This document shows positions 1-11,602 of a stretch of DNA of 64,000 nt, one piece after another. Each line of letters opens with the position of its first letter. The first letter of the stretch is position 1. The translations under genes were made by a program, and so were the position numbers. The stretch spans positions 1,527,309 to 1,591,308 of the forward strand of contig KB722740.1 of assembly GCA_000349905.1 (NCBI GenBank), in the 5' to 3' direction. The notes under the pieces are model-generated. The model was not told the origin of the DNA. It saw nothing but the letters and a program-made list of their open reading frames with translations, and made no database searches. The DNA comes from Volvariella volvacea V23. Taxonomy: Eukaryota > Basidiomycota > Agaricomycetes > Agaricales > Pluteaceae.

Positions 1-1106
1 AATCATGCTTAACCAATGGTTCCATGGGTCGCTAGGATTCCACAACGGTGTGCGGGCTAGCGCTGGGTTCAATGCCGGATTGCTCGTAATCGCATTATCG
101 ATGATGAAACTACGGCTACCACCTGCACCAAGGCGGGCTTCATTCCGAATTCTCTTATCCTTTTTTCATGATACACCTTACATGTTCACGGTCATTGGGT
201 ATGTCCATTTTCCATGAAATCCAGTGGTAGTTAAATCAGGATTCTCTCACAGCACGTTCTTCAACCTGTTAGGGTTGTATTTCCCATTCTTCTTCCTACA
301 GTTGAATGCCGTGATTAATGGTGTCGACGAAAAACTTGCTTTCTATGTTGTAAGTCGCCTTGACTCGCGAACACCCGAAAACGTTCACCCATACTTTCCC
401 TAGCTTGCAATGCTAAACGGTGGCAGCATGTTTGGGCGAATAGTTCCCAATTTCTTCGTCCACAAATTTGGCCCTTTCAACGCCATCATCCCATGCATTG
501 CAATCTGCTCCCTCTTAATTTTCTGCACGCTGGCTATCAAAGATGCTGCAGGAACTATTGTCTTCGCGTTGTTGTATGGCTTCTTCTCTGGCGGCTGTAC
601 GTATTCGCCATTCCACGTTGTCGTGCGAGCATGCTCTTGCCGATTACTCATCCAATCTATTTCTACATCGTTTATCAATAGATGTCGGCGTCATTGCGCC
701 TCTCGTTGGTTCTTTGGCACAGAGCGATGCCGAAATTGGAGCACGGCTAGGCCTGTGCTTCACATTTACAGGTAAGGGCTACTTCCCTTTAGACTCATTG
801 GAGGATAGACGCACTATCTTCTCATACTTCTCCCTATCATCCACTTGCCGCATTGATTCTGACCATTCCTCGCGTATTTGATATAGGTATCGGCGCCCTA
901 ATAGGTAAGTTTAATAATATTTCGAACCGGATTGGTGTGTACTCATGCCACGCTTAGGATCACCGATTGCTGGAGCTTTGCTTACCACTGAATACCGCTG
1001 GTGGAGGCCAATTTTATTCTCAGGCCTGTCCGTCGCCACTGGAGCAGTCCTATTTTCAATCTCGCGTTTCCTCGTGTCCCGAAGAAAAGGAACACAACTG
1101 CTATAG
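1..1106 (+). CDS. MFS monocarboxylate-transporter-like protein, 3' part (array copy 1)
   Basis: The window opens inside this gene, at the loop joining TM6 and TM7 (IMLNQWFHGSLGFHNG). What is visible is the C-terminal half of a 12-helix MFS porter of the monocarboxylate transporter (MCT) type, expected to move small organic acids across the plasma membrane; the substrate cannot be read from sequence. Splicing at about 222/270, 349/403, 597/690, 772/887 and 905/958 keeps one frame to the TAG at 1104-1106. Landmarks are MLNGGSMFGRIVP, SDAEIGARLGLCF and GSPIAGALL, and the end RRKGTQLL. It is the most diverged member of the array: copies 3 to 5 have ATPIAG where this has GSPIAG, so it is an older paralog rather than a fresh duplicate. 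No disabling change is seen in the visible part. Confidence 0.8.
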
Positions 1107-3075
1107 ACCAACACGTTGCCACGGCCCTCTGGTACCGCGTCAGCAGAATAATAAAGGGGAAAAGCTGCTCGGAGGTCTCCTCAATATCTCGGCGGCACGA
1201 GAAAAACACGTCGCAGGAGACTCCGGATGTGATTATTCTTGAACGACGGAAGGATAGTGGCCTCTGATCTTAGTGGGAGACGACTTTTTGACGGACTTCA
1301 TAGTTTCTTCACTGGAATAGGTCATATATCGTAATTTATACATGCTATCTTCTGGAGGGTTTTCTGCACTTTTTCCGCTCATTGCTGGATTATTTGCTGG
1401 CCTCGGTGTCCAAAAGCGGGCCGCGGTGACATTTGCTCCGGTTATCATAAACGCCGACGCCGGACGTCTCTTTCGCTTTTTGGCGCTTTTTGGAGTCATT
1501 GCGGCGACAACAAATGTATCGCGTCATTCAATTTCAACCCTCTTTATCATTGAAATCAAAGCGTAAAGATACATCCCACCTCAGAGAAACGGCCTGCCTC
1601 TCCCAGGCTGGTCAGCGCCAATATTGCATCAACGCGACACAGCAGCATGGTAATCAAGTTGTGGGGATGCAAGAATTTGCAATTTCCGATGACTGATTCT
1701 CTGGAAAATGCTTTCTTCGTCGGCCTACGTGCGGGTCAGAGGCGTTCGCCATCACGGCAACCACGAACTTACTGATTAACCTGAACCCAAAATACATACA
1801 CCTTGAACTATTTATCAAGAGATATTCATAATTCCGCCAGATAGGGGTGCATGGATGAGGTGGATTCCCCAGAAGATATGAACAGTTCGGCGGGTTAGGA
1901 AGTGTCTAATGGCAGTAATCGCGATAGAACTTTCGGTAAGATGCACCTTTTGTATTCGGGGACCATTAATTATAAAGTCAGCCATGGATCACTGAGGGCA
2001 TCGTAAGGTCACAAAATCCGCCTGGAGCAGAAACAGGAGCATGTGATCTGGAAAGCTCAGCAAATATGCATTATTGTCAACCAGATAACGTCAATTCATC
2101 TCTCTCCGCAGGATGCACGAGGTACGAGGCTCATGATCATCATGATGCGTGAGTCATAGCTTCAGGTCTGGTGTGTGCGGCGATTAATTACCTCGTTTCA
2201 ACTACTCCTTCGGCTTCAACGGTAGCAGGAGGCGAGCAGTTTGGAGTAGATAGTGTGACGCACACCGAAAACCGTGTGGTTTCTCCCGCCTAATCCCAAG
2301 CCGAAGTGCTTCTGAGTAAATAAAACGATTTGCCTGCGGCCAGGCATCTTGTCACAACGAAATTCGAGAATATGTCTTTCCCCAAATATCGTAACTCACT
2401 TGAATTTCAAGAACAAGGTAATTGGCCACCCGGCGTAATGCATAAAGCTACGACAAGCATATTTCCGGACGTCCGACTTTTAAGATGCAGGGAGCTATCA
2501 TATAATGGGAAAGAATTGATAGTGTAGAACCCCATTACTAGTAGCTGCATGACCAGCGCTCAGCCTTCAGGGTGGGGTGCTAACGCAATTCTAGTTCCTT
2601 GCTGCTTAAATGCGTTCTGCATTCTCCGAGTGAAAAGATGGGTTTCCAGGTTGAAGCCATTAGTAACAGGTAGGTTGGAACTAGCCCCTACCTCCGTGCA
2701 TTTTTGAACTCGCTGATATGTTAACGACCTATAGTCGAAATTGGGTCATTTACGGTTGCAGTCATATGCTCAAAAAGGAAAGTCGGGGATCATAAGAAGT
2801 GTCCAAAGTGTTTAAGCGTTGCAGTGCAGCTGGCAACCCCAACAACAAACTTCTGGGATTCGTCCCCTCAAACAACCAAGAAATTGTCACAGAGGCCCTT
2901 ATTGATGTTTTCAAAAATAGTGCAAACGTGTTAGCCCATATGGTGGGAGCCACTGTACAAATGCTTTCATTGTGTGACCGCCCCTCTGCAGCTCCTTGGC
3001 ATCTCTATTTTTCCCCCCTCCCTCAGTTTCCCTCAGACTATCGACTGTACTTTGGTACCCGTGCCAAGGACCTAT
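1107..3075. other. Non-coding flank, left unit of a direct duplication
   Basis: No convincing gene. From about 1335 onward the sequence is a diverged copy of about 3660-5426: anchors at 2150 and 4498 (shared GAGTCATAGCTTCAGGTC) and at 2810 and 5150 (shared CCCCAACAACAAA) lie about 2.33-2.35 kb apart in the same order. The stretch near 1370-1480 (ATTGCTGG, GGTGTCCAAAAGCGG, GCCGACGCCG) recurs at 3695-3800. Small open frames here are unsupported by codon pattern. Confidence 0.6.
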
Positions 3076-3558
3076 ATGGCGGACAAAGAAAGTGCCACCA
3101 TATCGAACGAAACAGTAGCAGTGGAGGAGGGAAAGGAGGAAGTGCCAGCAGTAGTAGGACCACCTGATTTTCCTGAAGGGAGTCTAAGGGGATGGTTATC
3201 ATTGGCCGGGTCGTGCGTTCACTCTCGCCCATGTTTCAACGAATTTTTGATTTATTTTTTGCGCTGGTAGCACCTTAGTTCAGTATTGTACATTTGGGTG
3301 AGTGAAGGTTTCCTCGATTACCAATTTCAAGCGCTAATCATTATCTAGATACACAAACGGATATGGCGTGTATCAAGATTACTATGTGCGGCATTACCTT
3401 ACCAATTACTCCCCCAGTGAAATCGGGTAGGTATTGCTGCACCTAGTATTCTTCACCAAGGCTCATTTCTTGTCAACACGCAGCTGGATTGGAGGTGTCC
3501 AGATATTTCTTACCTTCTCTTCTGGACTCATTACAGGGCGACTTGTGGACCGCGGGCT
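1335..3558 (+). repeat. Direct duplication, unit 1 (~2.2 kb)
   Basis: This segment (flank plus the first four exons of a transporter gene) is repeated in the same orientation at about 3660-5893, an offset close to 2350. By eye the flanks and introns agree at roughly 80-85%, while the transporter exons agree at about 95-97%. Unit 1 ends abruptly inside exon 4 of its gene, where it joins unrelated sequence (about 3559-3690). Confidence 0.7.
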
Positions 3559-3574
3559 GGAAATCATTCCCTAG
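3076..3574 (+). pseudogene. Truncated MCT-like MFS gene (array copy 2)
   Basis: Starts at ATG 3076 and matches intact copy 3 exon for exon: the acidic N-terminus (MADKESATISNETVAVEEG), the TM1 motif PDFPEGSLRGW, VQYCTFG, YTNGYGVYQDYYV, then WIGGVQIFLTFSSG. Introns lie at the same places. Just after GRLVDRG, still in exon 4, the match to copy 3 stops and the frame ends at TAG 3572-3574 after five unrelated residues. About 110 of roughly 430 residues remain, enough for two or three membrane helices, so no working transporter is expected. The surviving exons are much better conserved against copy 3 than the introns. This suggests the truncation is recent, or that the short product is still kept. 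Confidence 0.8.
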
Positions 3575-5426
3575 CCACATTACCTATTTTCTTGACAGAG
3601 ATTGAGCAGCATGCTGCACTTCTTTTGTGAGGAACTCTCTCGGTCCGCCCGCTAAATCGAGCCCTTCCGCTGTGAGGCAATGCTGAAAGATTTTCTGCTC
3701 GTTGCTGGATCATACCGATATTTGCCGGACTCTGGTGTCCAAAAGCGGATACCCGGTAATATTTTCTCCGGTTATCAGAAGTGCCGACGCCGAATGTCCT
3801 TTTGCTTTCCAAATGCAGTCATTCGCGATGCAACGATAATACGTTGCGTCGTTTCGTGTCTTTTCACTTTATTTATCATTCAAACTGAAGCATCAAGTTA
3901 CACCCCACCTCAGAACAGTAGTCTACTTCTCACAGGCTGATTAGCACCAACATTGCACCAACGCGACGCGGAAGCATGATGCTGTTCAAGTTGTCGCGAT
4001 GCAAGAATGGCAGGATCGCTATTTGCAATCTCTGACTGATTTTCTGGAAAACGCTACCTTCGTCGGCCTATGTGTGGGAGCTGAAGGCACTCGCCATCAG
4101 GGTAGCCACGAACTTGCTGATCAACCTGAGCCCAAAATATATGCACCTTGAACTATTTATCAAGAGAGATTTATAATTCAGCTAGGTGGAGGGCGCATGA
4201 ACAATGCGAATCCCCAAGAGGTTATAACCAGAACGGCTGGCTAGAAAGTATCTAATGGCAGTAGCCAGATAGAACTTCCAGTAAGACGCATCCTTTCGTA
4301 TTCAGTGGGTGCCATTAATTATAAAGTCGGCCGTGGATCGGTGAGAGCATCATAAGGTCACAAAATCCGCCTGAAGCAGGAATAGAAGCAGGTGACCTGG
4401 AAGGCTCAGCAAGCGTGCACTATTATCAACAAGATAACGTCAATTCATCCCTCCCCGGATGCACTGTAGAGATACGAGACTCGTGATCATGATGGGTGAG
4501 TCATAGCTTCAGGTCTGGTGTGTGCGGCGATTCATTACCTCGTTTTAATTACCCCTTCGGCTTCAACAGTAGCCGGAGATCAGCGGTTCGGGGTAGATAC
4601 TGTAATGCACACCGAAAACCGTATTGTTTCTCCAGCCTAGCCCCAGGCCCAAGTGCTCCTGAGCAAATAAAAAATTCGCAAAAAATTCAATACTATGCCT
4701 TTTCCCGAATATCATAATTCACCGGAACTCCCTTTCAAGGATAAGGTTATTGGCCACCCGTCGTAATGCATAAGACTATGACAAGAGTCTTTCCGGTCAT
4801 CCGGCTTTCAAGATGCAGAAAGCTATCATATAATGGAAAAGAATCGATAGTGTGGAGCCCCATTAGTTGCATGACCAGCGCTCAGGGTGGGTTGCTAACG
4901 CAATTCTAGTAGGGGCTACCTTACTTGCGGCTTAAATGCGCTCTGTATTCTCCGAGTGAGAAGGTGCGTTTCAAGATTTAAGCCATTGGTGACAGGTAGG
5001 TTGAAACTAGCCCCTACCTCCACACATTGAGCTTGCTGATATCTTGAAGATCTATAGTCAAAACCGAATCAGTTACAGTTACAACATTCAGGAATGGAGG
5101 AGTCGTTTGCTAAAAAAGGAAGGTCGGGGATCATAATAACAGACCGAAGTGATTACTAGCGGTTTGAGCGTTGCAGTGTAGCCGGCCAACCCCAACAACA
5201 AATTTCTGGGATTCATCCCTTTGAACATCCGGGAAATTGTCACAAAGACCCTTATCGATGTATTCGACGATAGTGTGAACGTGTTTGCCCATATGGAAGT
5301 CACTGTATAAATGCTTTCGCTCTACGACTGCCTTTCTGCAGTTCCTTGGTATCTCTAGTTTTTCCCCCTCCCCTCAGTTTCCTTTGCACTATCGACTGCA
5401 CCTCGATACTCGTGCCAAGGACCTAA
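3575..5426. other. Non-coding flank, right unit of the direct duplication
   Basis: No gene is seen. From about 3660 to 5426 this is the second copy of the 1335-3075 flank. The first ~120 bases (3559-3690), at the truncation junction of copy 2, have no counterpart that I can see in the window. Confidence 0.6.
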
Positions 5427-5893
5427 ATGGCAGACAAAGAAAACGCCACCATATCGAACGAAACAGTAGCAGTGGAGGAGGGGAAGGAGGAAGTGCCAGC
5501 AGTAGTAGGACCACCTGATTTTCCTGAAGGGAGTCTAAGGGGATGGTTATCATTGGCCGGGTCGTGCGTTCATTATCGCCTGTGTTGCAACTAATTCTGA
5601 TTTTTTCTCTTCACTGGTAGCGCCTTGGTTCAGTATTGTACATTCGGGTGAGTGAAGGTGTCCCCGATTACCAATTTCAAGTATTAACCATTATCTAGAT
5701 ACACAAATGGATTTGGCGTATACCAAGATTACTATGTGCGGCATTACCTTACCAATTACACCCCCAGTGAAATCGGGTAGGTCTTGCTGCACCTGGTATT
5801 CTCCACCCCGAGGCTCATTTTGTAAACACGCAGCTGGATTGGAGGTGTCCAGATATTTCTTACATTCTCTTCTGGACTCGTTACTGGGCGACT
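3660..5893 (+). repeat. Direct duplication, unit 2 (~2.2 kb)
   Basis: Second unit of the tandem duplication described for 1335-3558. It carries the promoter flank and first exons of the intact array copy 3, which continues beyond the unit. Edges are judged by eye and uncertain by several tens of bases. Confidence 0.65.
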
Positions 5894-7515
5894 TGTGGAC
5901 CGCGGTTACTTGTGAGTCAGGCTTCTTGTGCATAATTTTATTTATTCATTCAATTGTTCGTGTAGCCATCACCTCATGATCGCTGCCGCAGTACTCCACG
6001 CGGTGTCGTGTAAGTAACTGACACGGCAAGCTTGGTGAAATTTTAACGCCCGTTTCATAATTTAGTGTTCACGCTCTCTGCAACCCAGGAGAACCAGTAC
6101 TACCAGGTGTGTGAAAGTTCAGTGGGATTTCCTCGTCTGTTCTCACTAGAGCGAAGGTGTTCCTTGCTCATGGTGTTTGTTTTGGGCTCTCTGCTGGATT
6201 GGCTTACATACCGAGTAGGTTACACATTTTCTTGCCTATTACGCTAATGCCCAAGCGCTTAGGTCTGACCATCGTATCACACTATTTTCAACGGAAAAGG
6301 CCACTTGCAATGGGAATAGTAGCCGCTGGTTCAGCGCTAGGTGAGTACACATCCACTCCATGCAGGGAGGCAAGCACCGATGTTGATTCACCATCCCACT
6401 ACAGGTGCTGTGTTGCACCCTATTATGCTGAACAATCTCTTCACCGGCCGTGTTGGGTTTCACAATGGCATACGCATCAGCGCTGCACTTAATGTGTTCC
6501 TTCTGATTGTAGCCAATCTAATCATGAGGACGAAACTACCGCCGAAGAAGCATGGGTCCGGGCTTCCCATTAAAGAATTCTTCATGGACACACCCTACGT
6601 TGTCATCGTGATTTCGTAAGTGAATTTTCTGCCCTTAATCTTCTCCAAGTTATCCTCACCATCACCACTCACATTTATAGATCCTTATTTATATTCTTAG
6701 GATTATTCTATCCCGTTTTCTATCTTCAACTTAATGCTATAACCTATGGCGTCGATCCCGAATTTGCCTTCTATTCAGTAAGCACCCACAAGGGAATGTA
6801 CGCGTCGCTACTAACCATTTTATAGCTTCCAATCCTAAATGCTGCGAGCATCTTTGGCCGAACAGTTCCACCTCTTTTCGCTCCGAAGCTAGGCGTGTTC
6901 AATCTACTCACATTCTTCAGCATAGCAACCGGCGTTATCGCTTGCACGATGTCTACTATTCGTGATACGGCTGGAACTGCTCTGTTTGCCATATTTTACG
7001 GTTTCTGTTCGGGTACTGGTGAGTGTCTTCGACTTCCAAGCGGCCCGAGAAAAGTTATAACATTAATCCTGCAGCTATCAGCTTAATGCCAGCATCAGTG
7101 GGTGCGGTTCTTATTCACACCGCACGAGTTGTATAATGGTATGCTAATAGCGTTCTCAACAGCTACTCTGGCAAGAAATGTGAACGAGCTAGGAGCTAGA
7201 ATAGGTCTTGTATTTGGCCTGTGTGGTTTCCTTGGTCTTTTTGCTACACCCATCGCTGGAGCTTTGTTGACAAGCCGTTATGTGTGGTTGTGCGTACTCT
7301 TTCTTGCCTGAATTGAACATTTTCTTAATGGGTATTGGTGTTTAGACGTGCATCATTATTTGCAGGTGTGAGTACACTCCTTGTATCACCCCTTTCCTTA
7401 CAGTTTGCCGACGTTGCGTCTATTATGAACATAGCTGGCCCTAACAGTAGCTGGTTTCCTAATCGGACTAGCACGCATCTTAGTCGCAAAGAGGAGAGGG
7501 ACTCAGGTAGTTTGA
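5427..7515 (+). CDS. MCT-like MFS transporter (array copy 3), intact
   Basis: ATG at 5427 is chosen because the N-terminus aligns with copies 2, 4 and 5. About 15 exons join in frame: PDFPEGSLRGW (the MCT-family TM1 signature region), VQYCTFG, YTNGFGVYQDYYV, WIGGVQIF, the VFTLSATQENQYYQ segment, IPSLTIVSHYF, MGIVAAGSALG, HPIMLNNLF, the long cytoplasmic loop with LPPKKHG, LNAASIFGRTVPP, VNELGARIG, ATPIAGALL, and the basic tail RRGTQVV ending in TGA 7513-7515. Predicted product is about 430 residues with 12 helices, in the plasma membrane. The intron between the VPS/IPS and LT codons uses donor GTAGGT in phase 1, matching the same junction in copies 4 and 5. The MCT family carries monocarboxylates or similar acids, usually with protons; the substrate here is unknown. 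Confidence 0.85.
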
Positions 7516-8239
7516 AGACAGTTGCCAAGCACTATGGTTACACGATCGTATGACTTCTATACCTTTTTTTCATGTCTGGGTGCTCTGAATAATGTACTTG
7601 GTGCTATTTACTGTACCTTGTACGGTAGGTCAAACTTCCAACCAACTTTGACAAAACAGCTACTGATACATATCTAAGTGTAGAGTGCACTCGCATAATA
7701 AGCGTCACCCCCTTCAGAGCCACAACAATAGAATGGAGGCATCGGTCCAGAACTTTTATCCAACTAGCACTCGGCGTTCAATGGGCTTTTCGGAGAAGGC
7801 ACCGCACCCTACATAAGAAACAACAACGGTAGGAAACCTCCTTGCGCGCGCGTTCAACTCTTTGTATTTGAGAGAAGGCAGGCGATGGGAAACCGAGCTG
7901 CCCGCAGGGATCGACGCTCACTACTTCGGTGATGCGCGGGAATTGCTGAATTTGGGTAAGTTTGAATTTGAATATTCCAATTGGACAGCCGCTCCGCAAC
8001 TACTGCTGAGGGAGGGGTCCATATCCAACGGTTTGACAATCATCGAGTATCTCATGGACGCGCGCATTGAGATTGCGCTCTTGACCCTGCATATACTAAC
8101 AATATAAAGTCAATGTTGTTTTCATGTTTATTTCCCTAGTCCTCCCCAAGTCTTTGGAGATCTCCCCCACCCTCAGCTTCAGACTTGCCTTCCAATCCAC
8201 TCAATTTACGAAAGCTTCGGCTCATTACCACGGTTAAAT
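7516..8239. other. Intergenic, array copies 3 to 4
   Basis: Contains the 3' end of copy 3 and the promoter of copy 4. An 81-codon open frame at 7862-8107 has no recognisable relatives or splice partners. Nothing else is seen. Confidence 0.5.
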
Positions 8240-10346
8240 ATGGTCGACACAGAGCAGGAAACCTCATCCCCTGAAACGATGACCATAGAACAGAAGGAAA
8301 CATTCCCCACGTCTGATTTTCCTGAAGGAGGGTCATGGGGCTGGTTGACGCTTGCAGGCGCGTGAGTTCTTCGGCTCTTGGTTGACACAGTGGTCAAGTG
8401 CTAATGATACTCTTGGGCTGGCAGTACGCTAGTTCAGTATTGTACTTTCGGGTGGGTGGTTCATTACACGACCTAATACAAAAGTGTGTTGGGCTACCCA
8501 ATATGAATTTATCAAGATACACAAATGCGTTTGGTGTCTACCAAGACTACTACGTGCGACATTACCTCAACAGATATACGCCGCGTGATATTGGGTACGC
8601 ATTTCTAGATGCCCGCTGCAATCCTCTACCTCCCCGCGCACTAATTTTTGCAATACGATAGGTGGATCGGAGGGGCTCAAATTTTCTTTGTTTTTACGTC
8701 TGGAATTGTTACCGGAAGAGCGGTTGATCGAGGCTACTTGTACGTTTTGCTGGATCAATCAAACGTTTCAACCACCTAACGTATCACTAGCCATTACTTG
8801 ATCGCATTGTCCACGGTTTTGCATGCGTTAGCTTGTATGCATTCATCATTGTATTTACGTTGCACGCCTGATTGTCGTGACATGGCCTAGTATTCACGCT
8901 TTCCGTAACTCAGCAAAATCAGTACTACCAGGTGAGCGCCTCACTCGGCATTATCCTGGTAGCCCCTCATGTAGATTCATTAATCAAGATTTTCCTTGCG
9001 CAAGGCGTCTGCCTGGGGTTGTCCAGCGGCTTGGCCTACGTCCCCAGTAAAGTGCCTTGCTCTGCTGCTCTTTTGGATATTTACTGGTAGTTTACAGGCC
9101 TCACCATCGTTTCTCATTACTTCCAACGTCGGAGGCCGCTCGCAATGGGAATAGTGGCAGCAGGCTCAGCGCTAGGTACGTGCCTCCCCATCTAGGGTAT
9201 CTGGGCTCTCACCTATTGTTACTTCAGGAGCAGTGCTACACCCAATCATGTTGAACAACTTGTTCAAGGGGCGGGTTGGGTTTCACAACGGCATCCGCAT
9301 CAGCGCTGCATTAAACACGTTTTTGCTCGTCGTGGCAAACCTTATTATGAGGACGAGGTTACCACCGAAGAAGCAAGGCCCAGCTCTGCCGATTAAAGAT
9401 TTCCTCAGTGACCCACCGTACTTGCTCATTGTTCTCGCGTACGCTGAGTTTGGATTAGTGTCGACACCGCGGCTTACGTTCGTTGATTCTGGTTGGCAGG
9501 TCGTTGCTCATCTTCTTTGGTTTCTTTTACCCCGTATTCTACCTCCAGCTCAACGCTATTACCCATGGAATTGATCCAGAATTCGCGTTCTATTCGGTAA
9601 GCCCTTTCCCATTTCACGCATGCGCACATATTGATAGACATACTAGTTGTCCATTTTAAATGCGGCTAGTATCTTTGGCCGAGCCATCCCTCCTATGCTG
9701 TCACCTAAGTTAGGCGTGTTCAACCTCCTGTCGTTCTTCGCATTATCAACTGGAATAGTGGCATGTACCATGTCAGTAGTTGACGATGTTGCAGGGACTG
9801 CATTGTTCGCGATTTTCTATGGCTTCTGTTCTGGTGCTAGTAAGTATAAAGGTACCGTGCTAGCGAGGGTTATACTCTTACATTTGCGCACTTTAGCTAT
9901 TGGACTAACGCCACCTGCAATGGGTATGTCCTTTTTTGTGATTGCTCTCGAAGATGGTCTATTAAATCGTAAAAATTAAGCGGTCTTGTCAAGAGACGTG
10001 AATGAGTTAGGAGCGAGAATTGGCATCAACTTCGGCTTGTGTGGTATCCTTGGTCTTTTTGCGACTCCTATTGCTGGAGAATTGTTAACTGAGAGCTTCA
10101 ATTGGCTGTGGGTATCCGAAATCTGTTTCTAAGCACGAAGTACCTATTGCTCACTGGATGTCCGTTTCTCATATTATAGACGAGCGTCGTTATTTGCAGG
10201 GGTAGGTTCCTTTACACAACTACACATTGATTCTTCCTTACCTACTGTTCTGTAACGTTGTACAGGTAATGATGGTCGGTGCTGGCCTTGTAGCGTTCGT
10301 GTCAAGGTGGTTTGTAATGAGGCGAAAAGGAACACAACTAGTCTGA
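8240..10346 (+). CDS. MCT-like MFS transporter (array copy 4), intact
   Basis: Same exon plan as copies 3 and 5. Start ATG 8240 gives MVDTEQETSSPETM, then SDFPEGGSWGW with the complete MCT TM1 motif (acid-G-G-x-W-G), VQYCTFG, YTNAFGVYQDYYVRHYL, WIGGAQIFFVFTSG, GVCLGLSSGLAYVPS, LTIVSHYFQRRRPLAMG, GAVLHPIMLNNLF, LPPKKQGPALP, NAASIFGRAIPP, VNELGARIGINF, ATPIAGELL and the tail RRKGTQLV, ending at TGA 10344-10346. Every splice junction I tested keeps frame. The donor after CTGTGG (about 10108) could be placed at GTGGGT to match copy 5. Roughly 430 residues and 12 helices. It is closer to copy 5 than to copy 3, so the array grew by stepwise duplication. Confidence 0.85.
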
Positions 10347-11602
10347 TTATATCCATTTTATTCCCTCGTCACATATACATTACGGAATTGTCCCCTCATG
10401 GCCGAGGTAATTTGATATCATCCTATATATGCGCTTGCCATACATGCATCCTCTTAGCTTTGTATCGAACAAGGAATCTAGTGTCAACCAACGGCATCGC
10501 GACTATTGCAAATGAAATGGAAGTGCTAATAGAACACAGCACGAGGGACTGAGGACAGCTAGTCGAAAACCGTGTCAGTGGGTACAGCAACGGCAACGGT
10601 TGAAGGGTAGGCAGCTCCCAGCCGGGAACGGAATCAGGGTCGGGGTGTTCCGTATGACGAGCCTTTCATTTTGCGGCCTTAGTGAGTTCATGACACTTGA
10701 AGCCGCCGGTGACAGGAAGGGTGAGGACCGAAGAGGGGTCGACATAAGTCGACATGTACCGTGATAGGGATCCACCAGTGATCTACCCATGCCATAGCTG
10801 CTGGAAAAAATATTTCTCCAGCAGACTAAAGCCACCAGCATGAAGTGCTGGGAACAGCCATGTTCGAGCACATGTGGTAGTGTGTGTTCATCATGATCAA
10901 CTGCCAACCGGAAAGGCGATGGTAAGATTGCAGAAGAAGCCGACACGAGGCCGCACTTGAGAGTGGCATTCTGGGCCAAGATACAGATTCCCGGAGTTGC
11001 AGGCCCCACCAGTCGGGGTACTCCCCGGTTTCTATGTGCCGCACTGAAAGCGTAATTCGTGGCTTGTCAAAGTCTGGAGTTCATGTTCAATGAACATGCC
11101 CGAGTCGCTGTCTCGTGTGTCAGAGTAGCGCTGATGCGGTCTGTTTACAGCCCAAATGTATGCCTTCAACCTACTGTTAGGCCGAAGGGTGGGCGTGGTG
11201 GATGACACGATACCGGAATGGCTGTCGGTGATAGAGACTTGTGATGCCTTAACGGGAAGGTCGGGGATGCCTGAAATGGCCGAATTGCTTAGTAGTCGGG
11301 CGGGCTGGACGTCATTAGAATTCGCCAACTCAATTCTTTGCTTCTCGTTATCCTGAATAGCGCCTTTCAACTCCCCGAGGCTGCGACTAAACCCTTATAC
11401 GTCGCTAAATTACTGCTTTTTAGGTTGCCATGAATCCAAGCTATATAGCTCTTCTTCTATCATGCCTCCCCCACCTACCACGGAGTCACCAAGGTTTCCC
11501 CTCGAACTTGACACGTCTGCCTTTCGCCCCTCATTTCTTCGCGACATATACCCACTGTTCCCGCCCACATCCCAGGACTTCAGTTAGCGACCAGCACAGA
11601 AG
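10347..11602. other. Intergenic, array copies 4 to 5
   Basis: 1.26 kb with no supported gene. A 144-codon frame on the minus strand (10575-11009) and overlapping ones lack domain resemblance and cover each other in several frames, typical of chance openness. Confidence 0.5.

Noticed and set aside
10575..11009. 144-codon minus-strand open frame between transporter copies.
   Set aside because: No domain resemblance, several other frames are open over the same span, no splice partners.
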